A DNA stretch of 64,000 nt, taken from contig NZ_CP108549.1 of NCBI RefSeq assembly GCF_036010325.1, positions 5,704,001 to 5,768,000 of the forward strand, read 5' to 3'. Of the stretch, positions 37,194 to 45,906 are shown in pieces. The notes beneath the pieces were generated by a model. The model worked only from the letters and a program-made list of their open reading frames with translations. It was not told where the DNA came from and did not search any database. How positions within the stretch are numbered: the first letter of the stretch is position 1; every line of letters begins with the position of its first letter. Origin of the DNA: Streptomyces sp. NBC_01210. GTDB lineage: Bacteria; Actinomycetota; Actinomycetes; Streptomycetales; Streptomycetaceae. Position numbers and translations under genes: made by a program.

Positions 37194-38367
37194 AAGGGGT
37201 CCTGCGACCGAACATCCATACATGTTCGGACTCCGGAAGCAAGAACTCAACGTACTCGTACTGCGTGACGCGGACGGCATCGCCGATGCCGTCCGCGCCG
37301 CGTTGGACACTGCTACGCCCGAGGAACGCCCGGGCCTCGAGCGGGCGGCCGCCCTCGTCGCCGAGGCCGCGGCCGCATCGGACGCCGAGCTGCGGGGTCG
37401 CTGGGTGCGCGGGCAGCTGGCCGCGGCGGGCATCGAAGGGCCGGCCGACTCGATCACCGCGATCAAGGCGCTGCGCCAGGCCGAGCGGCAGCTGAGTCTC
37501 TTCTCGGCGTTGACCCTGGCGAAGGACGCGGAGGCGACCAGGCCGGGAGCCGGTCAGACCGGCCTGGCGGACCAGGCCGGTTAGTCCGCGCGCTCTGTGC
37601 CCTGAGTGCCCTGAGTGCCCTGAGTGCCCTGAGTGCCTTGTGGTGCGCTCCGCGCGCAGGCTCTCGGCGATGGTCCGTACCGCCGCCATCGCCTTCCTGT
37701 GCAGACCGGGCCCGAAGGTGATCCGGGTCGCGCCGAGGCGGCCCAGCTCGGCGACACCCGGACTGCCCGGCAGCGGCCCGACATTGATGGGGCCTTCGAT
37801 CTCCTCGCGCAGCAACGGGAGTTGCTCCGGAGGTACGGCGAACGGATAGACACAGTCCGCCCCGGCCGCGACATAGAGCCGCGCCCGGGTGATCGCCTCC
37901 GCGGGGTCGCTCACGCCGCGAAGGAACGAGTCGACCCGGGCGTTGATGAACAGCCGGTCGCCCGCCTCCGCCCGTACCTCCGCCAGCCAGTCCGCGTGCC
38001 GCTGCGGGTCCTTGAGCGCTTTCGTGGACGGGTCGGAGTCCTCCAGGTTGCAGCCGACCGCGCCGGTGTCGAGGATCCGGGCCACCAGTTCCTTCGGAGA
38101 CAGGCCGTAGCCGGCTTCGACGTCCGCGGAGACGGGGACGTCCACCGAGCGGGCGATACGGGTGACGGCCGCGAACATCTCGTCCGCGGGCGTCTGCCCG
38201 TCCTCGTATCCGAGTGCGGCCGCGACACCGGCGCTCGGGGTGGCCAGCGCGGGGAAGCCCGCGTCCGCGAAGACGCGGGCACTGGCCGCGTCCCAGGGGC
38301 CGGGCAGGACCAAGGGATCGCCGGGCGAACGGCCGTGGTGCAGGGCGCGGAAGACGGTCACGGTCAT
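37177..38367 (-). CDS. Isocitrate lyase/PEP mutase family protein with anomalous 3' extension
   Basis: Catalytic part of about 250 residues of the PEP mutase/isocitrate lyase superfamily. It has the PGPWDAASARVFADAGF start, VSADVEAGYG (metal site) and FINARVDSFLRG. It probably acts on a small 2-oxo or phosphonate-like substrate by C-C or P-C bond chemistry. The reading frame then runs 140 residues further to a stop at 37177, through four HSG repeats, antisense to the 37222 gene and into the betaine operon terminator. A one-base shift near the repeats would instead end the protein at 37581, giving a normal length. I suspect a recent frameshift. The ATG at 38367 follows AGGAG. Confidence 0.75.
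   Translation of the reverse strand: MTVTVFRALHHGRSPGDPLVLPGPWDAASARVFADAGFPALATPSAGVAAALGYEDGQTPADEMFAAVTRIARSVDVPVSADVEAGYGLSPKELVARILDTGAVGCNLEDSDPSTKALKDPQRHADWLAEVRAEAGDRLFINARVDSFLRGVSDPAEAITRARLYVAAGADCVYPFAVPPEQLPLLREEIEGPINVGPLPGSPGVAELGRLGATRITFGPGLHRKAMAAVRTIAESLRAERTTRHSGHSGHSGHSGHRARGLTGLVRQAGLTGSRPGRLRVLRQGQRREETQLPLGLAQRLDRGDRVGRPFDARRGQLPAHPATPQLGVRCGRGLGDEGGRPLEARAFLGRSSVQRGADGIGDAVRVTQYEYVEFLLPESEHVWMFGRRTPSPQES
37222..37584 (+). CDS. Small conserved helical protein of unknown function
   Basis: 120 residues, soluble, rich in Ala, Leu, Arg and Glu and predicted mostly helical (DADGIADAVRAALDTATPEE, DSITAIKALRQAERQLSLFS). No signal, membrane segment or known motif is seen. 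It begins at ATG 37222 just after the betaine operon terminator. Its stop TAG (37582-37584) interlocks with a TAA at 37581-37583 on the other strand, which would be the natural end of the convergent PEP mutase-like gene. That geometry supports both genes being real. Confidence 0.55.
   Translation: MFGLRKQELNVLVLRDADGIADAVRAALDTATPEERPGLERAAALVAEAAAASDAELRGRWVRGQLAAAGIEGPADSITAIKALRQAERQLSLFSALTLAKDAEATRPGAGQTGLADQAG
37600..37635. repeat. 9-bp tandem repeat, four copies
   Basis: CCCTGAGTG is repeated four times without error at 37600-37635. It lies within the 3' end of the PEP mutase-like gene. Similar 9-base repeats end other genes in this window. Confidence 0.9.
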
Positions 38368-38447
38368 TTCTCCTGGACCTCCTGGGACCTTCTGGATCTC
38401 CTGGACCTTCTGGTTCTCCCGGATCTCCCCCGGGCAGTGGGCGGCGG

Positions 38448-38948
38448 TCAGTGCTTGAACTGGCCGGGCGTGTAGTGGCCGGGGACCAGGCGGGTCGACA
38501 CGCCGATGCGGTTCCAGGCGTTGATGACCGTGATCGCGGAGATCAGCTGGGCCAGCTCCTTCTCGTCGAAATGCTTCGCGGCGTTCTCGTAGACCTCGTC
38601 CGTCACAAAGCCGTCGGTCAGGACGGTCACGGCCTCCGTCAGCTCGATCGCCGCGATCTCCTTCTCGGTGTAGAAGTGCCGCGACTCCTCCCACGCGCTG
38701 AGCTGGATGATCCGCTCCACCGACCCGCCCGCCGCGAGGGCGTCCTTGGTGTGCATATCGAGGCAGAAGGCGCAGTGGTTGATCTGCGAGGCGCGGATCC
38801 TCACCAGCTCGAGGAGGACCGGGTCGACGCCCTGCCGGGCGGCCGCGTCCAGCTTGGCCATGGCCTTGTAGACCTCGGGGGCGAGCTGTCCGATCTGGAG
38901 ACGGGGGGTGTGCTCGTGGGCGTAGGACGTGTTCCCGTTCGTCGTCAT
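38448..38948 (-). CDS. AhpD-like carboxymuconolactone decarboxylase family protein
   Basis: 166 residues of the CMD/AhpD fold. The redox pair CxxC followed by His is in HCAFCLDMHT (about residues 58-67), as in alkylhydroperoxidase AhpD-type proteins. It is preceded by LVRIRASQINHC, another family hallmark. It probably reduces peroxides or acts as a thiol relay in the cytoplasm. It diverges from a MocR-type regulator gene whose start is only 47 bp away, so it is probably that regulator's target. It is not in the same unit as the PEP mutase-like gene unless transcribed through an 80-bp gap. Confidence 0.88.
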   Translation of the reverse strand: MTTNGNTSYAHEHTPRLQIGQLAPEVYKAMAKLDAAARQGVDPVLLELVRIRASQINHCAFCLDMHTKDALAAGGSVERIIQLSAWEESRHFYTEKEIAAIELTEAVTVLTDGFVTDEVYENAAKHFDEKELAQLISAITVINAWNRIGVSTRLVPGHYTPGQFKH

Positions 38949-38995
38949 AGTGACGACGGTACGCGGCTGGTGGCACAGGAGTATGGTCCACTTCC

Positions 38996-40396
38996 ATGAC
39001 GGATTCCTGGGCCACTTTCGGTGCCGATCTGCATGTCGAGGTGCGCGGCTCCGGGCTGCGATCGGGCCTGATGGACGCGTTGCGGGAGGCCGTGCGCACC
39101 GGGCGGCTGGCGCCCGGGACCAGGCTGCCGTCCTCGCGCTCGCTCGCCGTCGACCTGGGCATCGCCCGTAATACCGTCGCCGACGCGTACGGGGAGCTGG
39201 TCGCCGAAGGGTGGCTCACGGCGCAGCAGGGCTCGGGGACGCGGGTGGCCAGACGAGCCGCGCCGAGGAAACCGCAGGCGGGCGTGGTCAGAGCCCGGCC
39301 GCCCCACCGCCGCCCCACCTACAGCTTGCATGCCGGCACCCCCGACCTGGCCTCCTTTCCGCGCGCGGAGTGGCTGAAGGCGGCTCGCCGGGCGCTGACC
39401 GCCGCGCCCCACGAGGCCTTCGGATACGGCGATTCACGCGGGCGCATCGAGCTGCGGACCGTACTGGCCGACTATCTGGCACGGGCGCGCGGTGTGTACG
39501 CGGACCCCGAGCGCATCGTCATCTGCTCCGGCTTCGTACACGGGCTGATGCTGATGGGGAAGGTACTGAGACAGCGGCGGGTGCGGGAGGTCGCCGTCGA
39601 GTCGTACGGGCTCGATGTGCACTGGAACCTGCTGACCGAGGCGGGTCTGCGAACGCCTGCGCTGCCCTTCGACGAACTGGGTTCGCAGACGGGTGAGTTG
39701 GCTGCGCTGCGCGGGGTGGGCGCCGTGCTGATGACGCCCGCGCACCAGTTCCCGATGGGGGTTCCGCTCCACCCCGACCGGCGCGCGGCCGCCGTCGACT
39801 GGGCGCGCGGGTCGGGCGGGCTGATCCTGGAGGACGACTACGACGGGGAGTTCCGCTACGACCGGCAGCCGGTGGGCGCGCTCCAGGGCCTGGACCCGGA
39901 GCGGGTGGTCTATATGGGCACGGCGAGCAAATCGCTGGCGCCGGGGCTGCGGCTCGCCTGGATGGTGCTGCCCGACGAACTGGTCGGGGAGGTCATCGAG
40001 GCGAAGGGCTCCGTCGACTGGGTGTCGAGTGCGCTGGACCAACTGACGCTCGCGGAGTTCATCGCCTCGGGCGCGTACGACCGCCATGTTCGGGGAATGC
40101 GGCTGCGCTACCGCAGAAGGCGCGACCAGCTCGTCCGGGCGCTGGCGGAGCGTGCGCCGGACATCCGGGTCAGCGGCATCGCCGCCGGGCTGCACGCGGT
40201 GCTCGAACTGCCGCCGGGCACGGAGGGCTCCGTGATCCAGGCGGCGGCGTGGCAGGGCCTGGCGGTGGAGGGTGTTTCGCGCTTCCGCCACAAGGACGCG
40301 CCGACGGGGAGGGACGCGCTGGTGGTGGGGTATGCGACGCCGGCGGACAGCGGCTGGGCGGGGGCACTGGACGCGCTGTGCCGGGCGCTGCCGTGA
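38996..40396 (+). CDS. MocR-type transcriptional regulator (GntR HTH + aminotransferase fold)
   Basis: 466 residues. A GntR winged helix lies at about 15-85 (GLRSGLMDALREAVRTGRLA, LAVDLGIARNTVADAYGELV). A class I aminotransferase-like domain follows, with the PLP lysine in TASKSLAPGLRL and the Asp in LILEDDYDGEFRYDR. MocR proteins bind PLP or amino-compound adducts and activate or repress neighbours. The closest divergent gene is the AhpD-like protein at 38448, the likely target. PdxR of vitamin B6 metabolism is the best-known relative, but no pdx genes are nearby, so I leave the symbol blank. Confidence 0.9.
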   Translation: MTDSWATFGADLHVEVRGSGLRSGLMDALREAVRTGRLAPGTRLPSSRSLAVDLGIARNTVADAYGELVAEGWLTAQQGSGTRVARRAAPRKPQAGVVRARPPHRRPTYSLHAGTPDLASFPRAEWLKAARRALTAAPHEAFGYGDSRGRIELRTVLADYLARARGVYADPERIVICSGFVHGLMLMGKVLRQRRVREVAVESYGLDVHWNLLTEAGLRTPALPFDELGSQTGELAALRGVGAVLMTPAHQFPMGVPLHPDRRAAAVDWARGSGGLILEDDYDGEFRYDRQPVGALQGLDPERVVYMGTASKSLAPGLRLAWMVLPDELVGEVIEAKGSVDWVSSALDQLTLAEFIASGAYDRHVRGMRLRYRRRRDQLVRALAERAPDIRVSGIAAGLHAVLELPPGTEGSVIQAAAWQGLAVEGVSRFRHKDAPTGRDALVVGYATPADSGWAGALDALCRALP

Positions 40397-40461
40397 GACG
40401 CACCTGGGGACAAGCCCGTCCGGCGTTCGAGGACATGCGGCCGAAGGTCGCCTACGGGGGT

Positions 40462-40501
40462 CTGGGGGCTTGCCCCCAGTTACGGGAAGGGCGGGTAGGG
40501 G
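40462..40501. repeat. Dispersed repeat copy 3 with hairpin
   Basis: A perfect hairpin, CTGGGGGCTTGCCCCCAG, at 40462-40479 is joined to GTTACGGGAAGGGCGGGT (40479-40496). The same combination, inverted, is seen at 18153-18188. It lies between the convergent MocR and DMT transporter genes and may also act as a terminator. Confidence 0.65.
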
Positions 40502-40512
40502 GACAGCCCCGC

Positions 40513-41373
40513 TCAGGGGGCCGCAGCCTCGGGTGCCTCCGAAGGCGCGGGCGGCTCGCCGAACCGTGCCAGAGCCAACGCACCCGCAACCGCCACCACG
40601 AACCCCGTGACTGCCAGCCACGCCAGGCCCTCGCGGGTCCGGTCGCCGAGCCACACCACGCCCACCAGCGCCGGGCCGATCGTCTCGCCGATCACCATGC
40701 CCGCCGTGGCCGTCGTCACCGAGCCGCGCTGCAGGGCGGAGGTGAGCAGCAGGAACGCCGCGCCGCCGCCGAGCAGCAGTGCGTACAGGGCCGGGTTGGT
40801 GAGGACCTCGGGCAGGGAGACCGTGTCGATCAGGCGGACCGCGACCTCGACCACCCCGAAGCCGAAGCCCGCGCCGAGGCCGAGGACCAGGGCGCGCGGC
40901 TTGTCGGGGAGGCGGCCCGCGACCGCGCCGACGAGGAGTACGGCGAGCGCGACGCCGAGCATCGCCCAGGCCAGCGCGGGCGATCCGGCGCGGTCGCCCT
41001 CCTCGCCCGATGAGAGGCCCAGCATGGCCAGACCCGCGCAGACCACGGCCACCGCGGCCCATTCGGTCCGGCTCAGACGGACATCGAGGAGGCGGGCGGC
41101 GACCACGGCGGTGACCGCGAGGCTGGCGGCGAGCGCCGCGCCGACGGCGTAGATGGGGATGGAGCGCAGCGCGACGATCTGAAGGACGAAGCCGAGGGCG
41201 TCCAGGGCGAGTCCGGCGACATAGCGCCACTGGCGCAGCGCCCGCAGCAGCAGCGCCGGGTCGACACCGGAGCCGGTGCCGGGTTCAGCGGCGCGGGCGG
41301 CGACGGCCTGGAGGACGGAGGCCGTGCCGTAGCAGACCGCCGAACCGAGTGCGCAGATCATCCCAAAGAGCAC
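40513..41373 (-). CDS. DMT-superfamily membrane transporter
   Basis: 286 residues with nine or ten hydrophobic helices in the EamA/DMT pattern (MLFGMICALGSAVCYGTASV, PIYAVGAALAASLAVTAVVA, TATAGMVIGETIGPALVGVV). The last 20 residues are Pro/Ala/Glu-rich and cytoplasmic. Family members export metabolites or are uncharacterised. No substrate can be named. The gene is alone between MocR (convergent) and a lipoprotein gene (divergent). Confidence 0.82.
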   Translation of the reverse strand: MLFGMICALGSAVCYGTASVLQAVAARAAEPGTGSGVDPALLLRALRQWRYVAGLALDALGFVLQIVALRSIPIYAVGAALAASLAVTAVVAARLLDVRLSRTEWAAVAVVCAGLAMLGLSSGEEGDRAGSPALAWAMLGVALAVLLVGAVAGRLPDKPRALVLGLGAGFGFGVVEVAVRLIDTVSLPEVLTNPALYALLLGGGAAFLLLTSALQRGSVTTATAGMVIGETIGPALVGVVWLGDRTREGLAWLAVTGFVVAVAGALALARFGEPPAPSEAPEAAAP

Positions 41374-41496
41374 AGAGCGACTGTAGATGAACCACAGATG
41401 AGAAGGGCTGGTGGACCCGGGCTGACAGCCGCGCGGGGCGGCCCTCTAGTCTGTCCGGCGATCTACTGGCTTGATTCGAACGGGGGCGACCGGCTG

Positions 41497-41784
41497 ATGG
41501 CACGACGCAGGCTGAGGTCGAGCACGGTGGTGCTCGGCGGCATGGGGGTGCTCGCGGCGACGCTGACGGCGTGCAGCTCGGAGCCGGACGAGCGGTGTGT
41601 CGATCCGGTGACCTACGAAGTGCTGCCGGACTACAAGTGCGACGGCGACAGCGACGGACACAGCAGCTCCGGCAGGTACTACTACGGCGGCAGGGTGAGC
41701 GGTGGCCGGGCCGACGGGGGCAGCTTCGACAGGACTGCCGTCGACAGCGGCGGCTTCGGCGGCTCCAGCTCCGGCGGCGGCTGA
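41497..41784 (+). CDS. Small Gly/Ser-rich lipoprotein
   Basis: 95 residues. The signal peptide has a twin-Arg-like basic start (MARRRLRSSTVVLGGMGVLA) and a lipobox LTAC, so it should be anchored at the outer face of the membrane. The mature part has a short Cys pair region (ERCVDPVTYEVLPDYKCDGD), likely a disulfide, then a Gly/Ser/Tyr-rich tail ending GGSSSGGG. The ATP-grasp gene follows 18 bp later. Small Gly-rich lipoproteins are often found next to glutathionylspermidine synthase-like genes, so a shared envelope role is plausible. Confidence 0.78.
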   Translation: MARRRLRSSTVVLGGMGVLAATLTACSSEPDERCVDPVTYEVLPDYKCDGDSDGHSSSGRYYYGGRVSGGRADGGSFDRTAVDSGGFGGSSSGGG

Positions 41785-41802
41785 GTACGGGGCATACAGA
41801 GC

Positions 41803-42984
41803 ATGAAGCGTCACATCATCGAGCCCCGCCCCGGCTGGCAGCAGATCGTCGAGGAACAGGGCCTCATCTACCCGCTCACCCGCTACCCGGACGGCTCGCT
41901 GCGCCCGTACTGGGACGAGAGCGCGTACTACGAATTCTCGCTGCCCGAGGTCGAGGCGCTGGAAGAGGTCGTCGAGGAACTGCACGCCATGTGCCTGGCC
42001 GCGGCCGCGCACATCGTCCAGCACGACCGCTTCGCCGACCTCGGCATCACCGACCCGAGACTCGCCTCGCTGATAGGCGAGTCCTGGCGGAGGCGGGATG
42101 AACTCCCCTCCGTCTACGGCCGGTTCGATCTGCGCTACGACGGCACCGGCCCGGCCAAGATGCTGGAGTACAACGCCGACACCCCCACCTCCCTGGTCGA
42201 GGCCGCCAGCCCGCAGTGGTTCTGGATGGAGGACCGCTTCCCCGGCGCCGACCAGTGGAACTCCCTCCATGAACGCCTCGTCGACGCCTGGAAGCGCCAG
42301 GTGCCGCTGCTTCCGCCCGGGCCGCTGCACTTCGTCCACTCCGACGGCGACGAGCTGGGCGAGGACCTGATGACGGTCGCGTATCTGCGCGAGACCGCCG
42401 AGCAGGCCGGCCTCGTCACCGAGGCACTGTCCGTCGAACGGATTGGCTGGGACCGGCTGTCCGGTCGCTTCGTGGACGACCGGCTGCGCTTCATCCGCAG
42501 CTGCTTCAAGCTCTATCCGTGGGAGTGGCTGGCCACCGACCGCTTCGGACCGTACGTCCTCGACACCCTGGACAACGGCGGCGGCACCGGCACCACCTGC
42601 TGGATCGAGCCCGCGTGGAAGATGCTGCTCTCCAACAAGGCGCTGCTGGCGATCCTCTGGGAGCTCAATCCGGGCCACCCGAATCTGCTGCCCGCCTATC
42701 TCGACGGGCCACGTGAACTCGCCGCGGAGCGCGGTTACGTGGCCAAGCCGCTGCTCGGCCGCGAGGGCGCCGGAGTCACCATCCACGAGCCGGGTGCCGA
42801 GCCCCTACTGCGCGATGAGCCGTGCTGTTACCAGGAGTTGGCCCCGCTGCCCGATTTCGACGGCAACCGTGTGGTGCTCGGCGCATGGGTCGTCGGGGAC
42901 GAGGCGGCGGGGCTCGGCATCCGGGAATCGGCGGGGCTGGTCACGGACGAGTACGCCCGCTTCCTGCCCCACGTCATCCTCTAG
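41803..42984 (+). CDS. Glutathionylspermidine synthase family protein (ATP-grasp)
   Basis: 393 residues, the size of the stand-alone synthetase domain found in many bacteria (no amidase domain). Conserved parts are LEYNADTPTSLVEAASPQWF, SLHERLVDAWK, and the ATP-grasp core with LGREGAGVTIHEPG and CCYQELAPLPDFDGN. The family makes amide bonds between a peptide carboxylate and an amine. Streptomyces use mycothiol rather than glutathione, so the true substrate must differ. It follows the small lipoprotein gene and probably forms an operon with it. Confidence 0.88.
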   Translation: MKRHIIEPRPGWQQIVEEQGLIYPLTRYPDGSLRPYWDESAYYEFSLPEVEALEEVVEELHAMCLAAAAHIVQHDRFADLGITDPRLASLIGESWRRRDELPSVYGRFDLRYDGTGPAKMLEYNADTPTSLVEAASPQWFWMEDRFPGADQWNSLHERLVDAWKRQVPLLPPGPLHFVHSDGDELGEDLMTVAYLRETAEQAGLVTEALSVERIGWDRLSGRFVDDRLRFIRSCFKLYPWEWLATDRFGPYVLDTLDNGGGTGTTCWIEPAWKMLLSNKALLAILWELNPGHPNLLPAYLDGPRELAAERGYVAKPLLGREGAGVTIHEPGAEPLLRDEPCCYQELAPLPDFDGNRVVLGAWVVGDEAAGLGIRESAGLVTDEYARFLPHVIL

Positions 42985-42986
42985 CC

Positions 42987-43031
42987 CGGTCCGAACGGTC
43001 CGAACGGTCCGAACGGTCCGAACGGTCCGAA
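42987..43031. repeat. 9-bp tandem repeat, five copies
   Basis: CGGTCCGAA is repeated five times without error at 42987-43031. It fills the gap between the convergent ATP-grasp and rocD genes and starts three bases after the former's stop. Confidence 0.92.
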
Positions 43032-43039
43032 CGGGCCGC

Positions 43040-44245
43040 TCAGCCCTCCAGTACGGCTCTGAGCTGGTCCAGGCCCCAGTCCAGATCCTCCTTGCTGATC
43101 ACCAGCGGCGGGGCGATCCGGATCGTCGAGCCGTGGGTGTCCTTGACCAGGACCCCGCGGTCCATCATCTTCTCGGAGATCTCCCGGCCGGTGCCGTGGC
43201 TCGGCACGATGTCGACGCCGGCCCACAGCCCGCGGCCGCGCACCGCCTCCACCGCGCCGCCGCCCGTCAACAGGCCCAGCTCGTGGTGGAGATGGTCGCC
43301 CAGCTCGGTGGCGCGCTGCTGGAACTCGCCGGTGCGCAGCATCGCGATCACCTCCAGAGCCACCGCGCAGGCCAGCGGATTGCCGCCGAAGGTCGAGCCG
43401 TGCTCCCCGGGCCTGTAGACGCCGAGCACCTCGGCGGAGGAGACGACCGCCGACACCGGAACGACGCCGCCGCCCAGCGCCTTGCCCAGCACATACATGT
43501 CCGGCACGACGTTCTCGTGCTCGCAGGCGAAGGTCCGGCCGGTTCGCCCGAGGCCCGACTGGATCTCGTCCGCGATGAAGAGGATGTTCCGCTCGCGGGT
43601 CAGCTCCCGCACCCTCGAGAGGTACCCGGCCGGCGGCACCAGCACCCCGGCCTCGCCCTGGATCGGCTCCAGCAGCAGGGCCACGGTGTTCTCGGTCAGC
43701 GCCGCGCTCATCGCGGTCAGGTCCCCGTACGGAACGATCTCGAAGCCCGGGGTGTAGGGACCGAAGTCCGCTCGTGCCTCCGGATCCGTCGAGAAGCTGA
43801 TCACCGTCGTCGTACGGCCGTGGAAGTTGTTGGCCGCGACGACGATCTTCGCCATGTTGTCCGGGACGCCCTTGACCCGGTAGCCCCATTTCCGGGCGGT
43901 CTTCACGGCGGTCTCCACCGCCTCCGCCCCGGTGTTCATCGGCAGCACCATCTCCATGCCGCACAACTCGGCGAGCTGTGTACAGAAGTCGGCGAACCGG
44001 TCGTGATGGAAGGCACGGGAGGTGAGCGTGACTCTCTCCAGCTGTGCCTTGGCGGCGTCGATGAGACGACGGTTTCCGTGACCGAAGTTGAGCGCCGAGT
44101 ACCCGGCGAGCATGTCGAGGTAGCGGCGCCCCTCGACATCGGTCATCCAGGCGCCCTCCGCCGTGGCGACGACGACGGGCAGAGGGTGGTAGTTGTGCGC
44201 GCTGTGAGCCTCCGCCGAGGCAATGGCACTCTCCGTTGTGGACAC
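43040..44245 (-). CDS. rocD: Ornithine--oxo-acid transaminase
   Basis: 401-residue class III PLP aminotransferase. It converts ornithine to glutamate semialdehyde in arginine and ornithine catabolism. NYHPLPVVVATAEGAWMTDV at the start and MNTGAEAVETAVKTARKWGY (the phosphate cradle) are typical of RocD. The PLP Lys is in VLGKALGGGVVPVSA and the cofactor Asp in LFIADEIQSGLGRTG. I chose the GTG at 44245, which has GGAG seven bases upstream, over the ATG at 44320. It diverges from glyA across the riboswitch region. Confidence 0.93.
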   Translation of the reverse strand: MSTTESAIASAEAHSAHNYHPLPVVVATAEGAWMTDVEGRRYLDMLAGYSALNFGHGNRRLIDAAKAQLERVTLTSRAFHHDRFADFCTQLAELCGMEMVLPMNTGAEAVETAVKTARKWGYRVKGVPDNMAKIVVAANNFHGRTTTVISFSTDPEARADFGPYTPGFEIVPYGDLTAMSAALTENTVALLLEPIQGEAGVLVPPAGYLSRVRELTRERNILFIADEIQSGLGRTGRTFACEHENVVPDMYVLGKALGGGVVPVSAVVSSAEVLGVYRPGEHGSTFGGNPLACAVALEVIAMLRTGEFQQRATELGDHLHHELGLLTGGGAVEAVRGRGLWAGVDIVPSHGTGREISEKMMDRGVLVKDTHGSTIRIAPPLVISKEDLDWGLDQLRAVLEG

Positions 44246-44370
44246 GGGATCTCCGTTCAGTAGAGACAAGCCGTCCGGTGTGGGGCGGGGTGGTGCCCCT
44301 GTTTCTATCGTCGCTCGCATGGTGGACTAAGAAACCTTGCTGTGGGGCGTGGCCGCTAGGCTGGGTATCA

Positions 44371-44456
44371 CGCACGGCGACTGGCGTACGGGGAAGTGAC
44401 CTCGAGGGAACCGCGCGCGGAAGATCACACGAGGTGCCGCCCGCCTGGGTACTCCG
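44371..44456 (+). ncRNA. Putative ZTP (pfl) riboswitch upstream of glyA
   Basis: The leader contains the two conserved blocks of the pfl/ZTP RNA motif. They are GCGACTGGCG at 44377-44386, and CCGCCTGGGT at 44441-44450 after a purine-rich middle with GGGAACC. The order and spacing fit the motif. TAGGCT at 44357-44362 is a plausible -10 box just upstream. ZTP riboswitches sense the purine intermediate ZTP, a sign of low 10-formyl-THF, and switch on folate genes such as glyA. I recognise this by eye only; a covariance-model search would decide. Confidence 0.75.
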
Positions 44457-44483
44457 GGACACATCCCATCCGGGTGCTGCCCG

Positions 44484-44505
44484 CCCCTCGCCTCAGGCCG
44501 AGGGG
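44484..44505 (+). promoter_or_regulatory. Possible expression platform hairpin of the glyA leader
   Basis: CCCCTCG (44484-44490) pairs with CGAGGGG (44499-44505) about 30 bases after the riboswitch core. It may be the switched structure, but no T-tract follows, so an effect on elongation or translation would be needed. Confidence 0.4.
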
Positions 44506-44562
44506 ACCCACGAGCCGCACCCCGGGACCACGACCGAGCAACGGATCGCCCCGGAGGACACC

Positions 44563-45831
44563 ATGACGCTTCCCCTGCCGCACCCCGCACTCGCCGCCAC
44601 CGACCCGGAACTGGCGGGCCTCGTCGCCGCCGAGGAACAGCTCCAGGCAGAGACGCTCCGGCTGATCCCCAGCGAGAACTATGTCTCCCGGGCCGTACTG
44701 GAAGCCTCCGGCACGGTCCTGCAGAACAAATACAGCGAGGGCTACCCCGGCCGCCGCTACTACGAGGGCCAGCAGAACATCGACCAGGTCGAGCGGCTCG
44801 CCATTGCCCGCGCCAAGGCCCTCTTCGGCGTTGAGCACGCCAATGTCCAGCCCTACTCCGGCTCTCCTGCCAACCTCGCCGTCTATCTCGCCTTCGCCGA
44901 TCCCGGCGACACCGTGATGGGCATGGCCCTGCCGATGGGCGGCCATCTCACCCACGGCTGGGGCGTCTCCGCCACCGGCACTTGGTTCCGCGGCGTCCAG
45001 TACGGCGTACGCCATGACACGGGCCTCATCGACTTCGACGAGGTGCGCGAACTCGCCCTCAAGGAGCGCCCGAAGCTCATCTTCTGCGGTGGCACCGCGC
45101 TGCCCCGCACCATCGACTTCGCCGCCTTCGCGGAGATCGCCCGCGAGTCCGGCGCCGTCCTGGTCGCCGATGTCGCGCATATCGCGGGCCTGATCGCGGG
45201 CGGCGCCCATCCCTCCCCCGTGCCGCACGCCGACGTGATCTCCACAACCACCCACAAGACCCTGCGCGGGCCCCGCGGCGCGATGCTGATGTCCCGCGAG
45301 GAGCACGCCAAGGCGATCGACAAGGCGGTCTTCCCCGGACTCCAGGGCGGCCCGCACAACCAGACCACCGCGGCCATCGCGGTCGCCCTGCACGAGGCTG
45401 CCCAGCCCTCCTTCCGTACCTATGCGCAGTCGGTCGTCGCCAACGCCAAGGCGCTTGCCGAGGAGCTGCTCGCCCGCGGCTTCGACCTGGTCTCCGGCGG
45501 TACCGACAACCACCTGATCCTGATGGACCTCACCCCCAAGGACGTGCCCGGCAAGGTGGCGGCGAAGGCCCTCGACCGGGCCGGGATCGTCGTCAACTAC
45601 AACACCGTCCCGTACGACCCGAGGAAGCCCTTCGACCCCTCCGGCGTACGCATCGGCACCCCCTCCCTCACCTCCCGCGGCCTCGGTACGCAGCACATGG
45701 CCGCCGTCGCCGACTGGATCGACCGTGGTGTCACCGCGGCCGGCACGGGCGACGAGGACGCGCTGGGCGACATCCGGTCCGAGGTCGCCGAGCTGATGGC
45801 CGCGTTCCCGGCGCCCGGACTGTCCGCCTAG
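44563..45831 (+). CDS. glyA: Serine hydroxymethyltransferase
   Basis: 422 residues. Converts serine and THF to glycine and 5,10-methylene-THF, the main one-carbon entry. ETLRLIPSENYVSRAVLEAS, NKYSEGYPGRRYYEGQQNID and the PLP lysine segment STTTHKTLRGPRG are diagnostic. Length is normal. The ATG at 44563 follows GGAGGACACC. It is led by a putative ZTP riboswitch and, with folD and purNH in the same region, supplies folate one-carbon units. Confidence 0.97.
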   Translation: MTLPLPHPALAATDPELAGLVAAEEQLQAETLRLIPSENYVSRAVLEASGTVLQNKYSEGYPGRRYYEGQQNIDQVERLAIARAKALFGVEHANVQPYSGSPANLAVYLAFADPGDTVMGMALPMGGHLTHGWGVSATGTWFRGVQYGVRHDTGLIDFDEVRELALKERPKLIFCGGTALPRTIDFAAFAEIARESGAVLVADVAHIAGLIAGGAHPSPVPHADVISTTTHKTLRGPRGAMLMSREEHAKAIDKAVFPGLQGGPHNQTTAAIAVALHEAAQPSFRTYAQSVVANAKALAEELLARGFDLVSGGTDNHLILMDLTPKDVPGKVAAKALDRAGIVVNYNTVPYDPRKPFDPSGVRIGTPSLTSRGLGTQHMAAVADWIDRGVTAAGTGDEDALGDIRSEVAELMAAFPAPGLSA

Positions 45832-45865
45832 CGCGGTCAGCGAGTGAGCTTTACCGGTGACCGCG
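45832..45865 (+). terminator. glyA terminator
   Basis: CGCGGTCA (45832-45839) pairs with TGACCGCG (45858-45865) directly after the glyA stop. Confidence 0.6.
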
Positions 45866-45906
45866 ATGGTCGGCCCCAGGAGGTCCGGCCGGGAGTCGGG
45901 TCGTCC

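Noticed and set aside
43040..44320. ATG at 44320 as the rocD start
   Set aside because: It adds 25 residues not expected in RocD and reaches towards the glyA promoter, while the GTG at 44245 has a good ribosome site.
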